DNA of 64,000 bases, from positions 1 through 64,000 of the forward strand of contig CABIZD010000011.1 in the NCBI GenBank assembly GCA_902363125.1. The letters are read 5' to 3'. A model generated the notes under the pieces. The model ran no database searches. It was not told the origin of the DNA and saw only the letters and a list, made by a program, of their open reading frames with translations. Each line of letters opens with the position of its first letter. Position 1 is the stretch's first letter. This DNA is from Coriobacteriaceae bacterium (GTDB lineage: Bacteria; Actinomycetota; Coriobacteriia; Coriobacteriales; Coriobacteriaceae). Positions 17,160 to 25,554 of the stretch are shown here, in pieces. A program made the position numbers and the translations under genes.

Positions 17160-17882
17160 ATGAATGTAGAAACTGCGCAGCGGCTCGCCGACCTTCGCCG
17201 CAGCAAAGGCTTTAGCCAAGAAGGGCTGGCGCGAAAGCTGGGGCTGTCGCGCCAGGCGGTCAGTAAATGGGAGCGCGCGGAGAGCTCACCCGATACCGAG
17301 AACCTGATCTCGCTCGCCAAACTCTATGGCGTGAGCTTGGACGAGTTGCTCAATCCGAGCGACGAGATTGAGGACGATATCGAGTTTGAGAACGAGGACC
17401 GCGCTCGCCAACGCGAGGCCGAGGCGGCAGAGCGCGCACGCACCCATGAGGCGGCGGCACGTGCCACCGAGGCGGCAACGCAGGCGAGTGATGCCGCCGC
17501 CAAGGCGGCGCAAGCGGCAAGCTGGAGTGCACAGGCCGCCAATGCCGCTACGGCGCAGGCGACGAGTGGCGGTGCGGTTGGCTCGACTCCGGTGAAGGGC
17601 CCGTTCCAGTCGTTCCCATATTGGGCCGTGTGCTGGCTGCTGTTCTTTTTGCTGATGTTCCTGTTTGGTGCCGGCCCCTTTGCCGCACTGATCTTCTTTA
17701 CGATTCCCATCTATCACTGGGTGGCGCGTGCGCTCGATGGCGATTGGGCGCGCGGGGATATTCAGGTTGGTTCGGCGTCGGTGGCGGTCAAGGCCCAGGG
17801 GAAGGATACTTCTGCGGAATCTGATGCTGACGTGGCTACCGCGACTACCGCTGAGCCGATTGCCAAAGAGAGTGATGAATGA
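17160..17882 (+). CDS. XRE-family regulator with C-terminal membrane segments
   Basis: 240 residues: an N-terminal Cro/XRE helix-turn-helix (residues about 6-60, RRSKGFSQEGLARKLGLSRQ), an acidic linker, a long Ala-rich helix, and two hydrophobic segments near the C-terminus (AVCWLLFFLLMFLFG and FAALIFFTIPIYHW). It may be a membrane-tethered regulator. AGGAGG ribosome site. It overlaps the following DUF4097 gene by four bases (ATGA), so the two are translationally coupled, as in envelope-stress modules. Confidence 0.85.
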   Translation: MNVETAQRLADLRRSKGFSQEGLARKLGLSRQAVSKWERAESSPDTENLISLAKLYGVSLDELLNPSDEIEDDIEFENEDRARQREAEAAERARTHEAAARATEAATQASDAAAKAAQAASWSAQAANAATAQATSGGAVGSTPVKGPFQSFPYWAVCWLLFFLLMFLFGAGPFAALIFFTIPIYHWVARALDGDWARGDIQVGSASVAVKAQGKDTSAESDADVATATTAEPIAKESDE

Positions 17883-18778
17883 TGAAGCTTTCGCATGAAT
17901 CCAAGGTACGCTTGGGCGTTGGCATCGGAGCGTTTGTGCTCATCATCGGGCTTGTCTTTGGCATTTCGCGGACTTTGATTCATTTTGATGGCCCGTGGGA
18001 TCTCGACGATGTTGTATCCGGCTTCTCTGGTATGGACGATGCGGTTGACGAGGACGATCTTTTGGATGGCGGTAACTATTCCGCTCAGCCTCAGCAGCTT
18101 TCGAGCGAAACCTTTGATGCCGACGCGTTCACATCGCTTGACTTGGACGTGACGTCGGGCACGGTCGAGGTCAAACACGTCTCCAGCGGGCCAGTGCGCG
18201 TAATTGAAAGCGGTCGCGTGGCAACGGGGACCGTTGCCTTCGATGCGGCAACCCAGAACCTGGCCGAAATCAAGGGCTCTACGCTCAAGATTCGCCAGTT
18301 CGATTGCGATGACGAGCGCGCCATTGACCGCACGGTTACCGTCGAACTGCCGCGCGAAGTTGCCGATAACATGGTGGGCATTACAGCGAATGTAGGATCG
18401 GGTGACCTGACGGTCGCGGGCATTGCGTGTCATGACCTCAACCTGACTTTGGACTCTGGAGACGTTGAGTTTACGGGCACCGTGACCGATACCCTGAATG
18501 CCGAGGTCGGTTCGGGCGATGTGACGTTCGAGCTCTACCAGGCCCCCGCGAAGTCGATGGACGTGAGTGTGGGCTCGGGCGATGTGGAGATGACGGTTCC
18601 GAACTCGACGGGCTTTAAGGCGAGCCTCACCTTGGGCAGCGGCGACTTTGAGAGCGATTTCCTTCCGCTTGGCTACGACGGCGAGACCATTTTGAATCTT
18701 GAATTCGATAACGGCGATAAGTCTGCTACGTATCGTTTTGAGGTCGGTTCGGGCGACATGTCGTTTGATCCGGAGTGA
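17879..18778 (+). CDS. DUF4097 beta-strand repeat membrane protein
   Basis: 299 residues. One N-terminal transmembrane helix (about residues 12-30, GVGIGAFVLIIGLVFGIS) is followed by a repeated GSGD-type motif (VGSGDL, LDSGDV, VGSGDV, VGSGDV, LGSGDF, VGSGDM) that marks the beta-helical DUF4097/DUF4098 adhesin-like fold outside the membrane. Coupled to the XRE regulator upstream. In Firmicutes such proteins occur with LiaF/PspC-like stress genes, so a cell-envelope sensing role is an inference. Confidence 0.82.
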   Translation: MMKLSHESKVRLGVGIGAFVLIIGLVFGISRTLIHFDGPWDLDDVVSGFSGMDDAVDEDDLLDGGNYSAQPQQLSSETFDADAFTSLDLDVTSGTVEVKHVSSGPVRVIESGRVATGTVAFDAATQNLAEIKGSTLKIRQFDCDDERAIDRTVTVELPREVADNMVGITANVGSGDLTVAGIACHDLNLTLDSGDVEFTGTVTDTLNAEVGSGDVTFELYQAPAKSMDVSVGSGDVEMTVPNSTGFKASLTLGSGDFESDFLPLGYDGETILNLEFDNGDKSATYRFEVGSGDMSFDPE

Positions 18779-18824
18779 CATGCGGTTTTCGGAGATCGGT
18801 ACATATAGGCATGCTCTTTGATGG

Positions 18825-18862
18825 AGGCGCCGGAGCCGTGACGGGCTTCGGCGCCTTTGCCT
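18825..18862 (+). terminator. Rho-independent terminator
   Basis: A GGCGCCGGAGCC/GGGCTTCGGCGCC stem followed by TTTGCCTTT, between the DUF4097 gene and the Elp3 gene. Confidence 0.65.
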
Positions 18863-18875
18863 TTACAATGGGGAC

Positions 18876-20783
18876 ATGGAACAGATTATCTTGAACATAC
18901 TCGAGGCTCTGCGTCGCGGCGAGACCGTGGACGACAAAGCGCTCGTCAAACTGATACATGCCGAGGCGCGCCGTGAGGGTGCCGACAAACGCGATTTGGC
19001 CAAGCGCCGTCTGCTGCCGTTCTACCAGCGGGTTAAACGTGAGGAGCCGGTTCGGTGGGCTGCGTGGAATGTCGATTCCGATCTGGAGCGTCAACTGCTG
19101 CAGGTCCTGCGTATGAAGCCGCGCCGAACGGCCTCGGGCGTGGCGACCATTACCGTCATTACCAAGCCCTGGCCATGCTCGGGCGATTGCCTGTTTTGCC
19201 CCAACGATCTGCGCATGCCCAAAAGCTATCTGCACGCCGAGCCGGCGTGCGCCCGTGCGGAGCAAAACTGCTTCGACCCGTATCTGCAGGTGAGCGCTCG
19301 TCTGACCGCGCTTTCGCAGATGGGACATGCGACCGACAAGATAGAGCTCATTGTGCTCGGCGGTACCTGGAGCGACTATCCGCAAGGGTATCAGACGTGG
19401 TTTATGTCGGAGCTTTTCCGTGCGCTCAATGACGATGCCGTCGCCGGTGTGGCGGCAAACCCCATGTTGGCGCGTCCGGGCATCAGCCGTGCCGAGGCAG
19501 GGCGCCTGCTCGATGACGCTCCCGCCGATGCCCTGCCGCCGGTGGTAACAGAGCGCCGCGAGCGCTATCGGGCTGCCGGCATTGCGACCGACGAGGCCGA
19601 GCTTGCGAGCGGCGTTGCCGACGAGCAGGGGCGTGTGGATGCTGTCGTTGGTGGCTATAACCGCGCAGTGCGTCGTCTGTACGGCCCCGGTACGCCATGG
19701 GGCGAGGCTGCCGAGTGGCAGACGGCAACGATGGAGGAGCTTGAGCGTCAGCAGCGCATCAACGAGACGGCGAAGCATCGCGTGGTGGGGCTCGTTATCG
19801 AGACCCGCCCCGATGCCGTGACGCCACAGGCGCTCACGCTCATTCGTCGTCTGGGCTGCACCAAGATTCAGATGGGCATCCAGAGCCTCGACCAGCATTT
19901 GCTCGATATCAACGAGCGTCGCATTTCGGTGGCTCAGATCGAGCAGGCGTTTTCGCTTGCGCGCCTCTTTGGCTTTAAGATCCATGCGCATTTTATGCTC
20001 AACTTATTGGGCGCCACACCCGAGGGGGACAAGCGCGACTACGAGCGCTTTATGACCGAAGGGGCCTTTATGCCCGACGAGGTCAAGGTCTACCCGTGCG
20101 CGCTCATCGAGGGCTCGCGTCTGGTGGGCTGCTATGAGCGCGGCGAGTGGCGTCCCTATACCGAGGAAGAGCTGCTCGATGTGTTGGCCGACGACATCGT
20201 GGTGACGCCGGCGTTCTGCCGCATCAGTCGCATGATCCGCGACTTTAGCTCCGACGACATCATGGTGGGCAACAAGAAGCCCAACCTGCGTCAGCTCGTT
20301 GAAAACCGCTTGTCGGCTCGTGGGGAAGGCGCGACAGTGCGTGAGATTCGCTATCGCGAGATTAGCACGGCGGGCGCCGACTTGCATGAGCTGACCCTTG
20401 ACGAGGAAGTGGCGTACGAGACGCCGGTGACGCACGAGCGCTTTTTGCAGTGGGTGACGCCGCAGGGCAAGATCGCGGGCTTTTTGCGTCTGTCTCTGCC
20501 CGATCGTGCTTTTGTTGCCGCGCATGCGGATGAGTTGCCGACGACACCGGACGAGGCGATGATTCGCGAGGTGCACGTGTATGGCATGGCGGCGCGCGTG
20601 GGAGATCAAGGCCAGGCAGCCCAGCACCATGGATTGGGGCGTTTGCTCGTAGAGCGTGCGTGCGAGATTGCCCGGGATGCGGGTTATACGCGTATCAACG
20701 TGATTAGCGCAATCGGTACGCGCGAGTACTATCGCCATTTGGGTTTTTGCGATCATGGACTCTATCTGCAAAAGGAGCTCTAG
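18876..20783 (+). CDS. Elp3-family radical SAM/acetyltransferase (tRNA U34 modification)
   Basis: 635 residues. The radical SAM cluster is in PWPCSGDCLFCPND with further Cys nearby, and the C-terminal quarter is a GNAT acetyltransferase (VYGMAARVGDQGQAAQHHGLGRLLVERA). This is the stand-alone bacterial Elp3 that is predicted to carboxymethylate uridine 34 of tRNA using acetyl-CoA and SAM. The length is somewhat longer than archaeal forms. It lies directly before a spermidine-synthase-like gene with no gap. Confidence 0.9.
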   Translation: MEQIILNILEALRRGETVDDKALVKLIHAEARREGADKRDLAKRRLLPFYQRVKREEPVRWAAWNVDSDLERQLLQVLRMKPRRTASGVATITVITKPWPCSGDCLFCPNDLRMPKSYLHAEPACARAEQNCFDPYLQVSARLTALSQMGHATDKIELIVLGGTWSDYPQGYQTWFMSELFRALNDDAVAGVAANPMLARPGISRAEAGRLLDDAPADALPPVVTERRERYRAAGIATDEAELASGVADEQGRVDAVVGGYNRAVRRLYGPGTPWGEAAEWQTATMEELERQQRINETAKHRVVGLVIETRPDAVTPQALTLIRRLGCTKIQMGIQSLDQHLLDINERRISVAQIEQAFSLARLFGFKIHAHFMLNLLGATPEGDKRDYERFMTEGAFMPDEVKVYPCALIEGSRLVGCYERGEWRPYTEEELLDVLADDIVVTPAFCRISRMIRDFSSDDIMVGNKKPNLRQLVENRLSARGEGATVREIRYREISTAGADLHELTLDEEVAYETPVTHERFLQWVTPQGKIAGFLRLSLPDRAFVAAHADELPTTPDEAMIREVHVYGMAARVGDQGQAAQHHGLGRLLVERACEIARDAGYTRINVISAIGTREYYRHLGFCDHGLYLQKEL

Positions 20784-21662
20784 ATGAACAAGCCGAGTGT
20801 TTCTGCTGGCGTCGTTGCCGGTGTTGCTCTGGGAGCCGCGGCGCTTGGTGCGGCCGCTGTCGCTGTTCGTGCTGCCTGTCTGCAGGTTGCGCGAACCCGC
20901 AATGGGTTGGCGCGTGTGAAACGCGTGCACGATGAGGGCGGCGACGAGATTCGCGTGTTGGTGCAAGGCAGCGTCTACCAAAGCGCAAGTTACGTTGGTG
21001 AGCGTTGGGCGGAGCCCGTCTTTGCGTACTATCGTGCGTTTGACGACGTGTTTGAGTCCGAGGATGCGATGCGTGATGCTTATGGTCACGGTATCAACCG
21101 CATGCTTATGCTGGGTGGCGGCGGGTTTGCCTATCCCAAGTTCGCGCTGATGTCGCACGAGGGCTTGCGCATGGACGTCATCGAGTATGACGGAGAGATT
21201 ACGCGCCTGGCGCGCCGCTGGTTCTATCTGGACGAGCTGGAGTGCACGGCGGGCGATCGCCTGCGGGTGATAACCGCTGAGGCTCGCTCTTATCTGGGCG
21301 TGACGAGTGTTGGTCATCGTCGCTACGACGTGGTCGTGAGCGATTGCTTTGGCGGTGCCGAGCCCGTACGCGAGCTGGCGACGGTTGAGGCGTTGCGTTT
21401 GGTGCGGGGCAGCCTAAATGTCGGTGGCGTCTACGTTGCCAATATCGTAAGCACAAACGAGGGGAGCGATGTGACGTTCCTGCGCGACTGCGCTGCCACG
21501 GCACTCGAGGTATTCGCCCATGTCTGGGTGGTCCCCTGTGGCGATGCGGAGTTCGGCGGCGAGGAGAACTACCTGCTCATCGCCAGCGACGGCGACTATG
21601 TCTTTGCCGAAGCCGTGCCCTTCGACGCCGACTTCCTCGGCACCGCCCTTCACGACAAGTAA
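20784..21662 (+). CDS. Spermidine-synthase-like protein with N-terminal membrane segment
   Basis: 292 residues. The first ~35 residues form a hydrophobic Ala/Val helix (signal anchor). The remainder has the SpeE-like Rossmann fold: MLMLGGGGFAYPKF, VIEYDGEITRLAR and the active-site type Asp in VVVSDCFGG. No N-terminal SpeE tetramerisation barrel is obvious. Aminopropyl transfer or methyl transfer is possible, but the substrate is unknown. The start follows the Elp3 stop immediately, so it is cotranscribed with it. Confidence 0.75.
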   Translation: MNKPSVSAGVVAGVALGAAALGAAAVAVRAACLQVARTRNGLARVKRVHDEGGDEIRVLVQGSVYQSASYVGERWAEPVFAYYRAFDDVFESEDAMRDAYGHGINRMLMLGGGGFAYPKFALMSHEGLRMDVIEYDGEITRLARRWFYLDELECTAGDRLRVITAEARSYLGVTSVGHRRYDVVVSDCFGGAEPVRELATVEALRLVRGSLNVGGVYVANIVSTNEGSDVTFLRDCAATALEVFAHVWVVPCGDAEFGGEENYLLIASDGDYVFAEAVPFDADFLGTALHDK

Positions 21663-21688
21663 GTCTCTCCGTCCCAAAAAGACTGGTC

Positions 21689-24133
21689 TTAGGCGTGGTC
21701 GCGCCAGCTGAGGACGCGCTGCTTCATGCCCTCTATGTCGAGCACGCCTTCGGCAAAGCCCTTGCGCACGAGCTCTTCGGGAACAAACTCGTCGTAGCGG
21801 TCAAAGTAAGGCACCTCGCCAGGATAGACGAGCTCGATGGGATCGAAGTCTTTCTCGGCCTCGGCGGCGAGTACCTCAAAGAACGTCTCCTCGTCGGCCT
21901 TCATCTTAAACTGCATAAAGTACGGGCGTGACGGGTCGAGTCCGCGAAGGCCCAGCTCAGCTGCGCATTTGATTTTAAGCATACGCTCGAGCGCCAGAAA
22001 GGCGTAGCTTCCCAACCAGGGGAAGAGCGCCCAGGTGTCGCCGCCCAGGTTAATGAGCGGCCTAGTTCCCGCACCCGAAATCTCAGCCGTATGGCGAGCC
22101 TGCGCCAAGCGGGCCCGCGCGTTACCCATAAGATACGGATACGTGGCATGTTCGTTGAGCGCCTTGCGCATGCGCTCGAGTACGTGTGTATTGATGTCTC
22201 CGGGGCAATCGCCAAAGTATGCCGGCACACGGCCCTTGACCTGCGTGGCAAAGACGGTGTGGCGCTTCCAGTCCACTTCCTCGACAATCCAGCAGTGTCC
22301 GGCGATGGCGATGCGCTCACCGGGCGGAGGGGGGTTGACGATCGTGCCCAACTCGGCCGACTCGCTGCGAACGGTGAACTCCTCGTTTTCCTGGAACACG
22401 GCGTAGAACTTAAAGTTGTTGATGATGCGCTCGCCCGCGAGGCCCACGATGAGCCCATCGCCCTCGGTGACCTGGATGTGGTCGATCTTGATGAGGTGAC
22501 GCAGCAGCACGCGATAGTCATCGGCCGAGACGCGATGGAAATAGCTGAGCGTGAGCACGCGCTGGGCAAGTTCCGCCGGCGTGAGCTCTCCGGTGCTGGC
22601 GAGGGTCGACATGGTCTGGTGATAGAGCAGACTGTAGGGGAGTCGATCGAGCTCAGGCGGCTCGACCCACTTTTCCTCGCGATAGAGTTGTACGAGCGCG
22701 ATGCCCTGGAGGAGTTTCCAAGGTATCGTTTCAGGCATCATCGTGCGCGGCTCGGGCTCTTCCTCGCGCATGACAAACCACATCTCGGGCGGAAGATCGC
22801 GGCGCCCCGTGCGGCCCATTCGCTGCAAAAAGGAGCTGACGGTAAACGGCGCATCGATCTGAAACGCACGCTCCAGACGGCCGATATCGATGCCGAGTTC
22901 CAGCGTAGAGGTGGTAACGGTCGTCTGTGCCTGTTCCTCGTCGCGCATAAGCTCTTCTGCCGTCTCACGCAACGATGCCGAAAGATTGCCGTGATGGATG
23001 AGGAAACGGTCGGGCTCGTGTCGACTTTCGCAGTAGCTGCGCAGCATGGAGCATACGGCCTCCGCCTCTTCGCGCGAGTTGGCAAAGACCAGGCACTTGC
23101 GGCCGCGGGTGTGTTCGAAGATATAGCCCATGCCGGGGTCGGCGTTGTCTGGTGCTGTGTCGGTGGGGTTGAGTAATGCCTGTTCGGGTGCTCGGGGAAT
23201 GTCGACTTCGCCCTCGGGGGCCGAGGAAGCGCGACTGTCCTTGGGGGCAGCCTTGCCCCGTGCCTGCTCGCGACGTTGGCGGCGTTCCTCCTGTGTGAGT
23301 TGTCCGCTATGGCGCATGTCTTGGGTGCTGACGGGCAGTGCCGCGGGTGCCGCTGCCTCAATGCGCTCGCATGCAAGCACTTCGGCCTCTTGAGGACCCA
23401 TGCTCTTGAATCCCCGCTGCTGCGCCTGGGGACCCGAGTTGTAGAAGTGCTCCATGGAGATACGCCACACGCGGCGCGGTTCCTCAAAACGAGGGATAAC
23501 GCAGTCGCGTCCCGTTCCCTGCGAGAGAAAGGCACCCGTGCGCTCGGGGTCGCCGATGGTAGCCGAAAGGCCAATGCGGCGGGGTTGTACGCCGGCCATG
23601 CGCGACAGGCGCTCAATAAGGCAGAGCGTCTGCCCGCCTCGATCGCCGCGCATAAGCGAATGGACCTCGTCGATGACGACGTAGCGCAGATCGCAGAACA
23701 TGCGCGGAATCGCCATGTGCTTATGGATCAAGAGCGCCTCGAGCGACTCGGGCGTAATCTGCAAGATACCGCTCGGCTTTTTGATGAGCTTTGCCTTGTG
23801 CGACTGCGAAACGTCGCCATGCCAGTGCCAGACGGGGATGTCGGCTTCTTCGCAGAGGTCGTTGAGGCGGACGAACTGATCGTTGATGAGCGCCTTGAGG
23901 GGGCCAATGTAGAGGGCGCCCACGCTTGCGGGCGGGTTCTCCCAAAACTCGGTCAGGATGGGAAAGAAGGCCGCTTCGGTTTTGCCGGAAGCTGTGGATG
24001 CCGTTAGGAGCACATTGTCTTGTGTGTTAAAGATGGCATCTGCTGCCGCAACCTGGATAGAGCGCAGACTCTCCCAATCGTGGGAGTAGATGAAGTCTTG
24101 GATAAACGGGGCGTAGCGGTCAAAGGCGTTCAC
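21689..24133 (-). CDS. sngC: Lhr-like DEAD/DEAH helicase, Shango SngC
   Basis: About 814 residues. Superfamily 2 helicase with Walker A TASTASGKT (44-52), DEVH in VIDEVHSLM, SATIGD, and motif VI QRMGRTGRRD; the C-terminal half is a large Lhr/BrxHI-like extension. The GTG at 24133 is chosen because GAGGAGG lies just upstream. It is the third gene after a TerB protein and a BrxD-like ATPase, the composition of the Shango anti-phage system. It probably unwinds or translocates on invading nucleic acid; mechanism not read from sequence. It follows the ATPase gene after a 116 bp gap that contains a hairpin. Confidence 0.83.
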   Translation of the reverse strand: MNAFDRYAPFIQDFIYSHDWESLRSIQVAAADAIFNTQDNVLLTASTASGKTEAAFFPILTEFWENPPASVGALYIGPLKALINDQFVRLNDLCEEADIPVWHWHGDVSQSHKAKLIKKPSGILQITPESLEALLIHKHMAIPRMFCDLRYVVIDEVHSLMRGDRGGQTLCLIERLSRMAGVQPRRIGLSATIGDPERTGAFLSQGTGRDCVIPRFEEPRRVWRISMEHFYNSGPQAQQRGFKSMGPQEAEVLACERIEAAAPAALPVSTQDMRHSGQLTQEERRQRREQARGKAAPKDSRASSAPEGEVDIPRAPEQALLNPTDTAPDNADPGMGYIFEHTRGRKCLVFANSREEAEAVCSMLRSYCESRHEPDRFLIHHGNLSASLRETAEELMRDEEQAQTTVTTSTLELGIDIGRLERAFQIDAPFTVSSFLQRMGRTGRRDLPPEMWFVMREEEPEPRTMMPETIPWKLLQGIALVQLYREEKWVEPPELDRLPYSLLYHQTMSTLASTGELTPAELAQRVLTLSYFHRVSADDYRVLLRHLIKIDHIQVTEGDGLIVGLAGERIINNFKFYAVFQENEEFTVRSESAELGTIVNPPPPGERIAIAGHCWIVEEVDWKRHTVFATQVKGRVPAYFGDCPGDINTHVLERMRKALNEHATYPYLMGNARARLAQARHTAEISGAGTRPLINLGGDTWALFPWLGSYAFLALERMLKIKCAAELGLRGLDPSRPYFMQFKMKADEETFFEVLAAEAEKDFDPIELVYPGEVPYFDRYDEFVPEELVRKGFAEGVLDIEGMKQRVLSWRDHA

Positions 24134-24214
24134 GGGGCCTCCTCTCAAAAACGAATCTCTCAGCGCGGTTGGCAACGGCTTGCTGCATGACTGCCTCAAC
24201 GTTTTCCCAGATAA

Positions 24215-24251
24215 AACCTGCCAAAATAAACCTGTCCCTTTTTGGCAGGTT
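24215..24251. repeat. GGGAC-core hairpin between sngB and sngC
   Basis: AACCTGCCAAAA (24215-24226) pairs exactly with 24240-24251 around a loop containing CCTGTCCC. It touches the stop codon of sngB and is the reverse-complement relative of the repeat at 144-176. It could attenuate transcription from sngB into sngC. Confidence 0.65.
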
Positions 24252-25554
24252 AGATGGTGAATTCGGCGAAGTTACGGTCGCCGCCTGCGGTATCGGTGTC
24301 ACCTGTTGCGGCTGCCGTCGCCAGCGCGTCGCCGCCGACGCTTTGCAGCAGCTCGGCCACGTTGGCGTCGGGGTTTTGGCATAGGATGTCGAGCAGCTCG
24401 ATAAAGTCACGAATGACTTCACGCGGCGTCAGATGCGTGTCGGCTCCCACGCGACCGAACTCGATCTTGAGGAAGTCCACCAAGTCGTTCTCGGTAAGCG
24501 TGGGCGTCCAGCCAAAGTAGCCGGCGTGAATTTGCATGAGTTTTTCGATCAGCACCAGCAGCTCCTCGTAGGTGAGTGGCTGCAGACGGATGATGGGCGC
24601 GAGCATGTCCTTAAGGTCCTCGCGCGCAAAGCGACCCTGAGCGAGTCGGCTGCGCAGAGCCTCGTAGGAGAACACGCCGCGGCGGCGGTCTTCGATGGAG
24701 GTTGGCGTGCCGCCCATAATCATGCCCAGGTACTGCGCCTTGCCCTGAAGTGTGTCGTTGTACATGGTCAGGATCTTCTCGTAGTTGTACTGGCGCGTGA
24801 TGGCGTTGGGAATCTTATACAGATTCACGAGTTCGTCGATGAGCACCAGCATGCCCTTGTAGCCGCTGCAAACCAAAAAACGCGCGATGAGTTTGACGTA
24901 GTCGTACCAGTCGTCATCGCTGATGATGGTTGAGGACCCCAGTTCGGCGCGGGCCTCGCTCTTGGTGCGGTATTCGCCGCGGATCCATTTGGTCACGCGG
25001 CTCATGGCTTCTTCGTCGCCCTCGGATACGGCCGTGCGATAGCGGCGGAGCATGCGGGTGAAGTCGAAGCCGTGGACCATCTCCTCGAGCGGGGCCAGTT
25101 GGGCATTGACGACCGACTCGTCGACGTCGGCGCACGAGGCGACCCAGCGATCCAGAATAAGGTTGAGCGCACCGCCCTCAGGGCGCGTCTTGGTCGATAT
25201 GTTGCGGATGAGCTCGCGGTAGGTGGCAAGGCCCTGTCCCTGACCGCCCTGCAGGCGGCGCTCAGGGGAAAGGTCGGCATCAGCGACGACGAATCCCTCG
25301 CCCATGGCATGCGTTCGGATGGTCTGAAGCAAGAAGCTCTTGCCGGCGCCGTAGCGACCGACTAAGAAGCGGAAGCTCGCGCCGCCATCGGCGATGAGAC
25401 TCAAATCGGTGAGCAGGGCGCGAATCTCGACCTCGCGACCCACGGTGATATAGGGAAGGCCGATGCGCGGGACCACGCCGCCCTTGAGCGAGTTAAGGAT
25501 AACGGCGGCGACGCGTTTGGGTACACGGGGCGCTGCGGATGCGGTATCACTCAT
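24250..25554 (-). CDS. sngB: BrxD-like ATPase (DUF2791), Shango SngB
   Basis: 434 residues. P-loop ATPase with Walker A GRYGAGKS (66-73) and Walker B VLIDELVNLY, and the tail pattern of the DUF2791/BrxD family (BREX ATP-binding protein). In Shango it partners a TerB-domain protein and a helicase. Its start overlaps the end of sngA by eight bases, so the two are translationally coupled. No PglZ or PglX gene is nearby, which argues against a BREX locus. Confidence 0.85.
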   Translation of the reverse strand: MSDTASAAPRVPKRVAAVILNSLKGGVVPRIGLPYITVGREVEIRALLTDLSLIADGGASFRFLVGRYGAGKSFLLQTIRTHAMGEGFVVADADLSPERRLQGGQGQGLATYRELIRNISTKTRPEGGALNLILDRWVASCADVDESVVNAQLAPLEEMVHGFDFTRMLRRYRTAVSEGDEEAMSRVTKWIRGEYRTKSEARAELGSSTIISDDDWYDYVKLIARFLVCSGYKGMLVLIDELVNLYKIPNAITRQYNYEKILTMYNDTLQGKAQYLGMIMGGTPTSIEDRRRGVFSYEALRSRLAQGRFAREDLKDMLAPIIRLQPLTYEELLVLIEKLMQIHAGYFGWTPTLTENDLVDFLKIEFGRVGADTHLTPREVIRDFIELLDILCQNPDANVAELLQSVGGDALATAAATGDTDTAGGDRNFAEFTI

